From positions 103,126,501 to 103,190,500 of the forward strand of contig CM075353.1 in the NCBI GenBank assembly GCA_037693485.1: a stretch of DNA of 64,000 nucleotides, written 5' to 3'. The DNA comes from Kitagawia praeruptora (Eukaryota > Streptophyta > Magnoliopsida > Apiales > Apiaceae). A program made the translations under genes and the position numbers. The notes below the pieces were generated by a model. The model was given only the letters and a program-made list of their open reading frames with translations, searched no databases and was not told the DNA's origin. Positions within the stretch are counted from its first letter, which is position 1. The number at the start of each line of letters is the position of its first letter. Positions 13,218 through 25,825 of the stretch are shown here, piece after piece.

Positions 13218-16202
13218 TATAACGTCTCAGAAATTTTAGTATTTTTATATTATATTATTTGTTTATTTTAATTTGTGGATTATATGATGTGGATATTTCT
13301 GGAGAAGGTGTAATATGTGGAATATTATATTTGTAGGTTTATTTGATGATCTATATGTGTCAGATAAGCCTACGTGTGTTTATTTTTAGTTTTGGTAATT
13401 AAACCCTATTTAAATTGTGTGTTATTCATCCTCTGAGAATTTTATAAAATTGTCGGGATTAGTATAAATCTTGAAATATTTTGCATTATTTACTTAATTA
13501 GTTTATTTGAGTTTTAAAAATATTATGTGGATTTATTATGAGTTTTAAGGATTTTAAAATGATTTTATGGATTACTTTTCGTTTTATTGATTTAATCTTG
13601 TAAAATTCATATTTAGTTCGTTTTTGATCCGAAAAATATTTTAAAAATATGGGGGTGATCGTAATTTTGTACTCTTTATTTTATAATTTTAAGATTTAAT
13701 GTTCTGCCCAATTTTTGCTAATTCGAATATTGGAAATTATTTAAAGTGATTTTAGTCATTTAATTAAATGATAAATAATTCTATTAAATCACTTTTTTCC
13801 TCTTTTCAACCCTTAAATCCCTAAGTCAGTCAGATTTTCCCCAAATTAACATCAATCTCTCTCGGTTCTCTGAGGATAGTCTCAAAGGTTCTCTCTCGCT
13901 CTTTTCTCTCCCTCAAATCTCTACTATCTCTCTCCCTCCTATTTATCATATATATATATCATCTTGTTCCGGCTGCTTTATATACTTGTTCGGTACTTGA
14001 AATCGACCTATCCCTCTCCCTTTTCGCTGTTCAGTTGAGGTGTGTGTGTGTGGGTTTTGCTGTATGTGTGTGAGTGTATCAATAGTACGAGTGTGTGTTC
14101 GGTGTGTGTGGGCTTCGTGTTCCTTTCCCTGCGTTCGTGTGTTTGTACCGCTGTAGATTGTGCTCTTCTTCTACCGTGGATGATGGGTGAGGAGTGGAAG
14201 TATAATCGGAAGTGTGTGTTTAATTCGTGGTGTGTGTTTAATTCGTGGGTGTTGAAACTCAGTGTTGGTGTTGGTTTTGGACGGAGTAATTGTTTACTTC
14301 CCTCCCTGCTGTGATATTGTACAGTGTGTGCTATGTATATCAGTTCGAGTGTGTGCGTGTGTGTGTCCATGTTTGGCCGTGTGATGTGTGCGTGAGTATG
14401 GGTGTGTGAGTTATCAGTTGATAGTCCCATTGTTCAAGTGTGATGTTCTTGGCCGAAGTACTCCTGCTGTGTATTGTTGTTTGTGTCTAAGTCATGGCTG
14501 TGTTGAGACTAGCCGTTACTCTGTTCTTGGTTTGTCTTTAGGCTATGCTTCGATACTTTGGTTACAATGCAGGGCTACCTTGAAAATTTTTATATATAAG
14601 TTCGTACCTTATTTGACAGTTTCTGTGAAATATTGAAATTATCTGGACTTATTTATGTTGTGCGAAGTTTTGAGTCGGAAACCCAAATTCGGGCACCCTC
14701 GGAATTTTGCCCTATCGACAATGATACTAAAGTTGAGTCGATGGAAAAAGGCGATGATGAAACGTGAGCCGAAATATTATAATAATAATAATACTTTACC
14801 ATATTGCTTGCGGTTGTATTTGTTGGGAATTGAATTGGTTTAAGTCGGTTGTAATCCGACGGGATGTCCGTTAAATAAAACGATCCTGTCAAAATTTTTC
14901 CAAAATTATAATTATGCGAGTTAAGAATAAGTAATATAAATGTTGTTAATTAGATTGTATTTGAGTTGTAATCGATTAATTTGTTAATTGTTACCCAGTA
15001 CGGATTATAAGTGATATGTGGCTATGTATTATTGATTTATTTTGTTACATTGTTATGTTATATTAGGGGATTAACGAATGGGTAGAATTAGAGTAGATGT
15101 ATGTCGAGTATTAAATCGAGTACTGAAGTAGTAATTTTATGTGTAGATACGAAGGAAGTAGTTCCCAGTGGCAAGGGTAAAGGCAAGGCAGAGTAATCCG
15201 TTGGTTCTCGACTAAGGCAAGTAACCTTAACTTGTTTCTTCAATTATGTCGAATACTGTTTCACTTGTACCTAATCATTCAACCTTACCTTTGTAAATAC
15301 ATCATGTTGTGTTGATTTACTTTCTTTTGTTATCAAATCAAATTGATATTGTTGAATCTTATTTCCTTGATTATCTGCACTCGAATCTATAAATGTTGGA
15401 CTTGAAATAGTATGACTTTCTCAGAATTGAATAAAACGCTAGATACCCGATTCCTTGTCTAAATTTATTGATATACCTCTTGACTCGAATTAAATAAGGT
15501 AGTCGATTGTTCCGACACCGAACCTGAATATTAAAGGTAGAATTGGAAGTTTTATTAAATGAAAAATGTTTTCAGGACTGAGGACGCCAGTCCGTATACG
15601 AGTATTATATTATAGGCCAAAAGGGGCCTTGGATCCAAATTAGTATTTGGGTATACCAAGAGAGTATATCCGGAGTTTTAGTGTGACTGATCATCCACTT
15701 TAACTCATAGCGTCGAAGCGAAAAATCCAATTCTAATCTATAAATTAATTATCCAGTTGACATTGATTGATACCACTTGACTTTGAGTTTCCAAGTATTA
15801 TCATTGAGTTGTTTTATCTTTCTTTCAGTTGATTTACATATATACTTGCTGAGCAAATTTGTTGCTCACTTTTGTGCTATGTCTAATCTTTCAGTGAAAT
15901 CGGAAGATGACAACACCTAGGACTATGATCATAGGGTTTCCAGGATTTGAGCAGACAGTCGAGATTCAGTTACCCTCTGAGGTTTTGATGTAGTTGTTGG
16001 GCAGGCTTTTGAGTAGTTTAATGTTGTAATGGTTTAAAATTGTATTAGATGTAATAACTTAGACATTTGATCGTTGGTGTGGGTCCCTCATCGGGTCAAC
16101 TCAACGATATTGGAAACTTGTAATAACTTATCTATTGGTTAGTTTCTATTCAGACTGTAACCTGTTGTGATCCTGGTATTTTTCGGGGTTTGTTTTCAAA
16201 AT

Positions 16203-16250
<48 letters not shown>

Positions 16251-16315
16251 CGCAGGTTATTTTAAACTAGTATTGTAGTGGGCCCAAATCTTACCCCGGA
16301 TTTGAGGGCGCCACA
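13218..16315 (+). repeat. 3' LTR of the Tekay element, full length
   Basis: 3098 bp, beginning TATAACG and ending CGCCACA, followed by GTAAG. Its second half (14822-16315) has no counterpart on the 5' side because of the internal deletion. A CA/TA microsatellite sits close to its end at 16203-16250. Confidence 0.9.
16203..16250 (+). repeat. Compound (CA)n(TA)n microsatellite
   Basis: A run of CA dinucleotides passes into TA dinucleotides just inside the end of the 3' LTR. Confidence 0.9.
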
Positions 16316-16320
16316 GTAAG
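16316..16320 (+). repeat. 5-bp target site duplication, right (GTAAG)
   Basis: Exact match to 9148-9152. The sequence beyond it resumes Helitron 2 interior, AT-rich and without genes up to about 16.8 kb. Confidence 0.9.
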
Positions 16321-16837
16321 ATTGTGAATATTTCAGTATCAATCAGAGTCTAGATCAATTAAACTTAATGTAACATGTTTCTCTATTGGATCTAGATTCT
16401 ACGTTTCAGCCAAAATTAAACTCAACTCAAGTTAAACTTATTAACAATAGACTTTTGTTTTTATATCAATTAACTAAATATAATAATTGCTTATACATAA
16501 AAAAACTGAACATAATAACTACTAATTTTTATTTTAACGATTAACTAATGATCAATTTACATAAAATAAAAATACCTCAAATATAAATTCTTACAAACTG
16601 AAAAATAAAATTATTATATCAATTTAATCATTACAAGAAATTTATGCCGCTTATTCCCTATTCTCCATCAGAGCTAGCCAACTTTGATGAATTAAGTGTC
16701 TATATCAATTCTCTTCCTCCTGCTTAAATCATATCAATTTCGGTTAATGTACTACTTTGTATCTTTTTATTAAATGACAAACTATGCTTGGATATATATA
16801 TATATATATATATTGTTTTATTTCTATTATATATATG

Positions 16838-17749
16838 TACCATTAATTATATAATGTTATTGTTTATTTTAGGTGTTTTAATAGTATCGATATCGTATAT
16901 ATTTTAAATAAGTAAAATATTAATGATTGAACAATTGATCTTTTTAGGTGTTTATAAAAAGTAATATCTTCAACTAAAAGTAAATGTGAAAAAGGTAATC
17001 GACTAATTACCATTAATTATATTATGTTATTATTTATTTTAGGTGTTATATTTTACTTGAAGTGATATTTTCGGGTATATATTAATGATTGTAAGATTTG
17101 TTTTAAATTAAAAAGGTAACGTGTTTTAATGCGAAAGGAAATATTAATGATCGAAAGATATGATAGGATTTATGTTTTTAGGTGTTTATAAGAGGTAATA
17201 TCTTCAACTAAAAGTAAATATCAAAAATTAAAAAGGTAACATGTTTTAATTCGAAAGAAAATATTGATGATCAAAAGATATGATACAATTGATGTTTTTA
17301 GGTGTTTATAAGATGTAATATCTTCAACTAAAAGTAAATATAAAAAAGGCAATCGACTGATTACCATTAATTTTATTATATTAATGTGAAAAAGGCAATC
17401 GACTAATTACCATTTATTTTATTATGTTAATCGACTAATTACTATTAATTATATTATGTTATTATTTATTTTAGGTGTTTTATTTTTCTATAAAATTATG
17501 GTGTGATATTTTCGGGTATATATTAATGATTGTAAGATTTGTTTTAAATTAAAAAGGTAACGTGTTTTAATTCGAAAAGAAAATTTTAATAATGGAAAGT
17601 TATGATACGATTGATGTTTTTAGGTGTTTATAAAAGGTAATATCTCGACTAATAACCATTAATTATATTATGTTATTATTTATTTTCGGTGTATTTATTT
17701 TCTTTATAATGAAGGGTAAATAAGTAAATTCACGAAGTACCAAAAATCG
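16838..17749 (+). repeat. Segmental duplication, copy 1
   Basis: This aligns with 18328-18861 plus 20381-20743. It is built of shorter units containing 'taccattaattat', 'ttttaggtgttta' and, at the end, 'aagtaaattcacgaagtac'. It holds the uninterrupted TATTAA (17379-17384) at which copy 2 carries the 1.5-kb insertion. Similar units continue to 18180 as part of the Helitron 5' region. Confidence 0.8.
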
Positions 17750-18327
17750 ATTACTTACCATTAATTATATTATGTTATTATTTATTTTAAGAGTTTTAAT
17801 AGTATAAATATCATATATATTTTTCTTTATAATGAAGGTTAAATAAGTAAATTCATGACGTACCAAAAAATAGGTACCAACAAACAGGTACAAAAACTTT
17901 TAAATTGAAAAGGTAACGTGTTTTAATTCGAAAGGAAATATTAATGATTGGAAAATACATTGATGTTTTTAGGTGTTTATAAAAGGTAATATCTTCAATT
18001 AAAAGTGAATGTGAAAAAAGGCAAGCAACTACTTACCATTAATTATATTATGTTATTATTTATTATAGGTGTTTTAAACGTATAAATATCATATATTTAT
18101 TTTTCTTTTTAACAAAGGGTAAATAAGTAAATTCACGAAGTACCAAAAAAATGGTACCAAAAAACAGGTACCAAAACTTTTAATGTTCCGGAATTTATAT
18201 AATAGTATAGATTTTTGGATATATATTAATTATTGCTAGATATGATATGATTAATGTTTTAATTAGGTGTTTATAAAAAGGTAATATTTTCAACTAAAAG
18301 TGAATGTGAAAAAGGCAATCGACTAAT

Positions 18328-20743
18328 TACCATTAATTATATAATGTTATTGTTTATTTTAGGTGTTTTAATAGTATCGATATCGTATATATTTTAAATA
18401 AGTAAAATATTAATGATTGAACAATTGATCTTTTTAGGTGTTTATAAAAAGTAAAAGTAAATGTGAAAAAGGTAATCGACTAATTAACATTAATTATATT
18501 ATGTTATTATTTATTTTAGGTGTTATATTTTACTTGAAGTGATATTTTCGGGTATATATTAATGATTGTAAGATTTGTTTTAAATTAAAAAGGTAACGTG
18601 TTTTAATGCGAAAGAAAATATTAATGATCGAAATATATGATAGGATTGATGTTTTTAGGTGTTTATAAGAGGTAATATCTTCAACTAAAAGTAAATATCA
18701 AAAATTAAAAAGGTAACATGTTTTAATTCGAATGAAAATATTGATGATCAAAAGATATGATACAATTGATGTTTTTAGGTGTTTATAAGATGTAATATCT
18801 TCAACTAAAAGTAAATATAAAAAAGGCAATCAACTGATTACCATTAATTTTATTATATTAACTAGTTTATAACCCGTGCAACGCACGACTCCTTTTTAAT
18901 ATCTACAATTATATTACTTTTATGAAATTTTATAAGTTATTAATTTACATATCAAATTGGTGTTTAAAAATTGATATATATAAAATTTTACATATTCGAT
19001 TTAATATTTGTACTCTATCTTGAATTTTAAAATTTGATTTGGACGTTTAAAGCCCACATGAAATTAACAAAATAATCTTTAAATTAATGATGGTTTAATA
19101 TAATTAAATCTACAAAGAAACAAAAAAGAGAAGAAATTGACGATTTTTAAGTTGAAAATTCTATTTGATTTATGAATTCTACTTATAATTCGTTTTGATT
19201 ATCAAAATATCCTTATAATTATTTAAAGATAGTTCTACTCACAATCAAATACAATTTTAATAATAAGTGTAAGAGAGATTTTGTCCGAAATTTTGATAAT
19301 CGATAGTCTATTCCTCCGTATGACAAAGATCTTAAAATAAATATATGAAAATCGTTGGATCTAGCATAAAGAATGTTTTATATTTTAATATGTTTTAAAC
19401 TAAAAAGTACTCCGTATATATATTTATATAAGATAGATTTTGTCCAAAATTTTGATAATCGTATATTCCTCCGGACGACAAAGATCTTAAAATAAATAGA
19501 TGAAAATCGTTGTATTTAGCATAAAAAATGTTTTATATTTTAATATGTTATAAAATAAAAAGTATATTTATATTGAAATACGAAAATGTATATGTCAATG
19601 ATTTAAATCATATACAATTAGGTTTTCTACAATTGATAGCATGATCAATGTAGAACTTGTACATAGATTAGGATTAATGTAAAAATTTGTAACTATATTT
19701 TCTCTTGATATTCTGAGTGTTTCTATTTGAATAATAATTATTAAAGCATCAATAAATTAAAGATAATTTTATGAGGTTCGCATGGATTGTAAAATCATTC
19801 AAATCTGATTTATAGATCTCAAGATAGAGGCCAAATAGTAAATATGAATTTTTTTAATACTAATAAATAAAAAATAAAATTCAATTCTAATACAACTTTG
19901 TTTAATTATATCATTTTTAGAATATAATTTTCTTTTTAAAATTCAATTATAATACAACCTTTTTTAATTATATCCTTTTAGATTATAATTTTCTTTTAAA
20001 ATTCACTTATAATACAACATTTTTTAATTATATTCTTTTTAGATTATAATTTTTTTTTATGTGATCTAATCTTAATCGTCTAGTTTCAATCCAACGGATC
20101 ATATAATTCTAGAGACCATACCAAAAATTTGGATAAGATCACTCTTATAAAGATATTTTTAAATTAAATTTAGTTCTAATGATAAAGAAAAAAAAAACAA
20201 ATCGATGAAGAAAGGGTATTATAGTAAATTAACAAAAAGAAAATTATAAATAAATTTATAAGGATATAATTTGTAATCCAACGGATGACTTTTAATCCAA
20301 CGGATGACTTTTGTAGTACAATGACGACGGCCAAAAATTTGGATAAGATGTCCTTATGCTTATTATATATAAGGTATTAATGTGAAAAAAGCAATCGACT
20401 AATTACCATTAATTTTATTATGTTAATCGACTAATTACCGTTAATTATATTATGTTAATATTTATTTTAGGTGTTATATTTTTCTAGAAAATTATGGTGT
20501 GATATTTTCGGGTATATATTAATGATTGTAAGATTTGTTTTAAATTAAAAAGGTAACGTGTTTTAATTCGAAAGGAAATAATAATAATGGAAAGTTATGA
20601 TACGATTGATGTTTTTTAGGTGTTTATAAAAGGTAATATCTCGACTAATTACCATTAATTATATTATGTTATTATTTATTTTCGGTGTATTTATTTTCTT
20701 TATAATGAAGGGTAAATAAGTAAATTCACGAAGTACAAAAAAT
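18328..20743 (+). repeat. Segmental duplication, copy 2, split by an insertion
   Basis: Copy 2 of the 16838-17749 block, interrupted at TATTAA by the element at 18862-20374. The two copies are close in sequence, so the duplication is recent compared with the surrounding decay. Confidence 0.8.
18862..20374 (-). mobile_element. Helitron-like insertion of about 1.5 kb with visible empty site
   Basis: The minus-strand 3' end has CTAG (18862-18865) and a hairpin CGTGC/GCACG with a 3-nt loop (18875-18887), as in the other Helitrons here. The other end reads CTTATTATATATAAGG. The flanks both show TATTAA (18856-18861 and 20375-20380), and the empty site at 17379-17384 has one copy. That is either a 6-bp target duplication or, in a Helitron model, overlap of the flank with the element end; the expected TC start is not present. 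The interior is AT-rich and non-coding. Confidence 0.65.
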
Positions 20744-20816
20744 AGGTACAAAAAAATAGGTACCAAAAAACAAGTACCAAAATTTTTAATGTTTCGATTT
20801 TTATATCCTTTATTAT

Positions 20817-22410
20817 CAAACCTGAGTCTACCACACCATCCAGTTAATTAATCACGTACCCAGTTAACCAATCAGAAAACTATGAATTATTTTAGAACCA
20901 ATCATAGATCACCTCTAAATCATGTACCAATCAAATTAAAACAAATTTGTTTCCTTATATAATTTAACTTGCTATCTTTAACCAAGGTTAAACCCATTAA
21001 TCATTCTAAATATATTTAAAATTTAAATCATGGACCAATCAAATTAAAACAAATCTGTTTCCTTATATAATTTAACTTGCTATCTTCTAACCAAGGTTAA
21101 ACCCATCAATCATTCTAAATATATTTAAAATTGAATTATAATCCTAAATAGAATTACAAATAGAATCATAATATTATTAAAATTATTAAAATAGAAATCA
21201 AACCGGAGTCTACCACACCAATAAAATTATATTAAATTTTTTCCTTATTTACCATTCTCATTCTATTATACTAACTATGGTTAGTTAACAATTCTAATTT
21301 AAATAGAGTAACTTACTTGATTTAACATATCCATATATTTTATTTTGTTAATGTCAAAAAATAATTATAATAAATTAATATTTTAAATCAAAATCAATCA
21401 GGATTATACAAATATAAAATATGCAAAACTTTGAATTATTTTAGTACCAATCAAAGGTCATTCCTAAATTTTAGACCAATCATATTATATTAAATTTTTT
21501 CTTTATTTACCATTCTCATTCTATTATACTAACTATGGTTAGTTAACAATTCAAATCCTTTATTATCAAACCTGAGTCTACCACACCATCCAGTTAATTA
21601 ATCACGTACCCAGTTAACCAATCAGAAAACTATGAATTATTTTAGAACCAATCATAGATCACTTCTAAATCATGGACCAATCAAATTAAAACAAATTTGT
21701 TTCCTTATATAATTTAACTTGCTATCTTTTAACCAAGGTTAAACCCATCAATCATTCTAAATATATTTAAAATTTAAATCATGGACCAATCAAATTAAAA
21801 CAAATCTGTTTCCTTATATAATTTAACTTGCTATCTTTTAACCAAGGTTAAACCCATCAATCATTCTAAATATATTTAAAATTTAAATCATGGACCAATC
21901 AAATTAAAACAAATCTGTTTCCTTATATAATTTAACTTGCTATCTTCTAACCAAGGTTAAACCCATCAATCATTCTAAATATATTTAAAATTGAATTATA
22001 ATCCTAAATAGAATTACAAATAGAATCATAATATTATTAAAATTATTAAAATAGAAATCAAACCGGAGTCTACCACACCAATAATATTATATTAAAAAAT
22101 TTCCTTATTTACCATTCTCATTCTATTATACTAACTATGGTTAGTTAACAATTCTAATTTAAATAGAGTAACTTACTTGATTTAACATATCCATATATTT
22201 TATTTTGTTAATGTCAAAAAATAATTATAATAAATTACTATTTTAAATCAAAATCAATCAGGATTATACAAATATAAAATATGTAAAACTTTGAATTATT
22301 TTAGTACCAATCAAAGGTCATTCCTAAATTTTAGACCAATCATATTATATTAAATTTTTTCTTTATTTACCATTCTCATTCTATTATACTAACTATGGTT
22401 AGTTAACAAT
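20817..22410 (+). repeat. Tandem duplication of a 739-bp unit with 109-bp subrepeats
   Basis: The block starting 'tcctttattatcaaacc' at about 20817 recurs at 21556. Inside it a unit of about 109 bp beginning 'aaatcatggaccaatc' occurs twice in the first copy (20917, 21025) and three times in the second (21667, 21776, 21885). No coding potential is seen. Related sequence occurs near 6000-6180. Confidence 0.8.
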
Positions 22411-23883
22411 TCAAATTTAAATAGAGTAACTTACTTGATTTAACATATCCGTATTCTTTATTTTTTTAATATAAAAAAATAATTATAATAAATTAATATT
22501 TTAAATCAAAACCAATCAGGATTATATAAATATATAACATGAAGCAATTTTCGCAATATTAATTTTTCACACTTTGATTTATAGTTAATCATAATAACAT
22601 TATTATATATTACTAATTAATTTTCATAAATATATATAAGAGCCAGTCAAAATTAACCACTAAAATTAAATTAATCATAGCATTCTCATCCTAATTTACT
22701 TATCGTGGTTACTTAACCTTCAAAATTTAAGTTATATAAACTTTTAAATTAATCAATTATTAAAAAAATGCTAAATTCAACCAATTTAAATATTAAAAAT
22801 GAAATTTAAACCAGTTATCATTAAAATTTTACTTATCGTTATTTTTCAAAAATTAATGGGACAAATAAATTGACTTGACGATATTTTTGAATTTTTCAAG
22901 ATACTAAATATACTCTCAAATAGTATTAGACATTATTTGGTGTATAAATTATCAATCCAAAAAAAAAATCATTACCGAATCAATAAAAATATTGTTAGTG
23001 AATATTTATATAGCAAATTGGTTAACTGAGCGCAAAAATTCTAAAAAATCATTTTTTTTATTTCATAGCAAATTGGTCAACTCAGCGCAAAAATTCTAAT
23101 AAATCACTATATTTGCTATCGTTAATTATTTATCAACAAAAGGGCATATATTATCATCCACACAAATAATCATTCAAATTTTCTTTTAAATCACTAATTT
23201 TTTAGGTAAATGATTTATCAATAAAATGTCATACATCTACAAAAATAATCAAGATTGGACAACACATATTAAAATAAAATAGATCATATCAAGGTAACAA
23301 GGTTTCCTTAATCCAAACTACAATCGTTGATCAGATCTTAAATTGTGGTACATCACTCGCTTGAATTATATATACTCTTTGGTGAAATAATCCAACAATT
23401 TATTCTAATCGTGAGGGAAATACATATGTGATATCTGAGAATGTATTCGAACAACTGACCAAAACTGCGATTCTATACTATCCAAATCAATGAATCAATA
23501 TAACAAAATCCTGTAAATCTAAAATTCCAGATGCCAAAATAAAGTAACCTACTTTCAAAATATAAAGAACAAAACCCAATATATTGATAGACAAAATTCA
23601 CTAACGGGATACTAGACTCTCAATAAAGAGATATATTTATTGAAAAACGAAGTAAAATCAAGGAAAATAAACAGGAGTTATCATTCACAAGGAGAAGGTG
23701 CAAAATCCAATATATCAGTTGATAAAACCCACCAACGTGGTTATAGACTCTCAATAAAGAGAGATATTTATTGAAAAACAAAGCAAAATCATGAAAAACA
23801 ATAAAAATGGGCTTATCATCAACCAAGATGCAGATATCAACCCATAAACTTTGGGTTTACTATTTTTTAGGAGAGGATGAGAT
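22411..23883. other. AT-rich Helitron interior with short duplications
   Basis: No genes were seen. A piece of about 50 bp around 23010 is repeated at about 23065. A unit of about 125 bp around 23575-23700 is repeated to 23830, giving a chance 68-codon minus-strand frame. Confidence 0.5.
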
Positions 23884-25809
23884 AGAATGACGGCTACAAC
23901 AATCGTTTAAAAATCAATATTATTGATAACTAGATAGGTGATACTCATTTTCAAATATTTTATTTTACGCGTTTGGATGACAACGGGTTGGGTTTGATCC
24001 GAATTTTGTAAAATTCAAACCCACATCCAAATATTTTTGGGTTTTAAAAATAAATCCAAATCCAAAATTCAATATCTAAAACCAAATTCGTTGGATTTCG
24101 GATTAGATTTGACTTTTTTGGGTATCCAAAATTAGTAATAATGTAGTCAAAATTAAAATAATTGTTACATGCAAACAATATTAAGTATATTTATACAAAA
24201 ATTAAAAAGTAAAATGATTAACTTAAGTAGTCAAAATATAACATATTATACGAATTAGTATACTAAGTAAAATTTAAAATATGTTAAAAAAATAATTCTT
24301 TTTATACATAGAAATGAAAAATTAATGTAAACAAAATTACATCTTGAATATATCAATAAAATTAGATATTGAGAAATATAAGTTCTAATTACTAAATTAG
24401 TATTGACTATTTCTAATGAAATATTTGGAAAAAATAAACAAAATAATATGTCTTACATCTAAAATATTACATGAAATAATTTCAAATTAATGTATTATAT
24501 TACATATGTATAGGATTTCGATAGTGTATCGGGTTTCAGATTTTGGATAGGCTATCGGTTCAGTACAACTTAAATCCAAATGCAAATCGAAACTATTTCG
24601 ATTTTAAAATTTATATCCAAACTTGAATCCAAAAATTCGGGTTTAGGTTCGAATGGGGTACCATCATATCGAATTAATTTCCCTTCCTTATTAATGCGTA
24701 AAAGAAAACTAATATTTAATATACCATATTCTGATAGAAAAGAATAAAAAAATTCAACATACAAATTCTCAAACTAAATATGCACATTTAAAGTTGTCAT
24801 TAAAAACAAACTGACCATAAACTCTAACAGATATATCTTACTCAAATAACGGGATGTATTGGATTTGTTTGGTTAATTGATAATGTTTATTTTGCTATAG
24901 TACTAAATCAAATAACTAATAAAAGAACATAAAATTTGTAAAAATGATATGGAACAAACACATAGGAAACTTAAAATATGGATAAAAAACTTATGAACTT
25001 GGTTGAAATATTCTAAAAAATGAGAGAAATCAAATGTAAAATAAAATTAAGAAAAAACAATAAAGAGAGGTTTGGAATGTTTGAGCTGGGATGTGAATGG
25101 TATGATAATTGTTTGATAATATTGATATTAATGCAATTGGTAAAAATTGACGATAATTTATACTTAAATTTTAATGAAATTATTTGTTTTTTATAAATAA
25201 TGAATAACATTATGTTTATATTAATTAATTAATAAATTTTATCATTCGGTGCGTAGCACGGGTAGAACACTAACCAATCAAAATATGATAACTAACTTTT
25301 TGAGATTTTTTTAGGGACCTCTAGAATTACTCCAGAAAATTGCTCATTTCCTATTTTATTTTCATTTATAGAATGAAAAATATGTATTTGATTTATTTTT
25401 TCTATTAGTACTAATTAAGTTTTTACTGTTTTCAACGCCTGATTCTCAAACATGATTATATTGAACCGAACTTTCCTTAAAAATAGCATAAAATGTCGTT
25501 AAATTACTTGGGGAAAAACAAAAAGGAATAAGAAAATTGATATGTATTTCAGGTAAATTTTATCATATATCAAATGAATGTGTTTTGATATTAATCTTTT
25601 TTTATATAAACAAATTTTCAATTTTTTTAACACGCATCCATACAATTATACATAATTTGAGAAAAGTTACTTAGAGATGCATATTGGGTTCGCTGCACTC
25701 AAAACAAAATATAACAAAATAATTTATTTTTTAATACACTATATATTTTTGTAATTATTTTAAAATTTTAAAATTGTATTTTCGGTGCGTAGCACGGGTA
25801 AAATGCTAG
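23884..25809 (+). mobile_element. Helitron B, plus strand, 3' end defined
   Basis: The 3' terminus is GGTGC/GCACG-type hairpin sequence (GGTGCGTAGCACGGG near 25784), then CTAG at 25806-25809 followed by T. A second, similar terminus lies about 530 bp upstream near 25250 and ends ACACTAA. The body from about 23884 matches 54151-57490 in inverted orientation. The true 5' end was not located, so the start given is only the limit of shared sequence. It lies 16 bp inside the outer Helitron's 5' end. Non-coding. Confidence 0.6.
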
Positions 25810-25825
25810 TAATATATAGTATAGA

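Larger units (their letters stand above)
9153..16315 (+). mobile_element. Ty3/gypsy chromovirus (Tekay-like), internally deleted
   Basis: LTRs begin TATAACG (A where TG is usual) and end CCACA, flanked by GTAAG on both sides. The full LTR (3' copy) is 3098 bp. The 5' side keeps only the first 1607 bp of its LTR, then joins directly to the middle of the reverse transcriptase. The last half of the 5' LTR, the primer-binding site, gag, protease and the RT N-terminus are all gone. What remains is RT, RNase H, integrase and a chromodomain-like tail, then a purine tract and the 3' LTR. The two LTRs differ at about 30 sites over about 1605 bp by eye, suggesting a fairly young insertion. The Tekay assignment is inferred from the C-terminal motif and large LTRs. 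Confidence 0.93.
6826..18211 (-). mobile_element. Nested Helitron 2 (minus strand)
   Basis: The minus-strand 3' end is CTAG at 6826-6829, with a decayed CCCGTGC...CAC hairpin just inside. The minus-strand 5' end is TCTATACTATTATATAA, ending at plus-strand 18211. The flanking bases are A (6825) and T (18212). It contains the Tekay retrotransposon at 9153-16315, so its own length is about 4.2 kb. No Rep/helicase frame was seen. Pairing of these two ends is inferred from nesting order and the A|T rule; no empty site was found, so this is less certain than the outer element. Confidence 0.6.
5327..25825 (-). mobile_element. Large Helitron (about 20.5 kb), outer shell of the nest
   Basis: Read on the minus strand, the element ends in CTAG (plus-strand 5327-5330) preceded by a perfect 6-bp hairpin, CCGTGC/GCACGG with a 3-nt loop at 5339-5353. 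It starts with TC (plus-strand GA at 25824-25825) in the context TCTATACTATATATT. It sits between A (5326) and T (25826), as Helitrons do, with no target duplication. The joined flanks match the uninterrupted copy at 1037-1100. No Rep/helicase coding sequence was seen, so this is a non-autonomous element. Much of its length is later nested insertions. The pairing of these two ends rests on the empty site and is strong; what belonged to the original element is less certain. Confidence 0.8.

Noticed and set aside
23620..25210. Short minus-strand frames of 64-68 codons
   Set aside because: AT-rich chance openings in non-coding Helitron sequence.
5327..25825. Rep/helicase coding region in the large Helitron
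   Set aside because: Searched by eye through the given frames; nothing resembling a helicase or HUH endonuclease was found.
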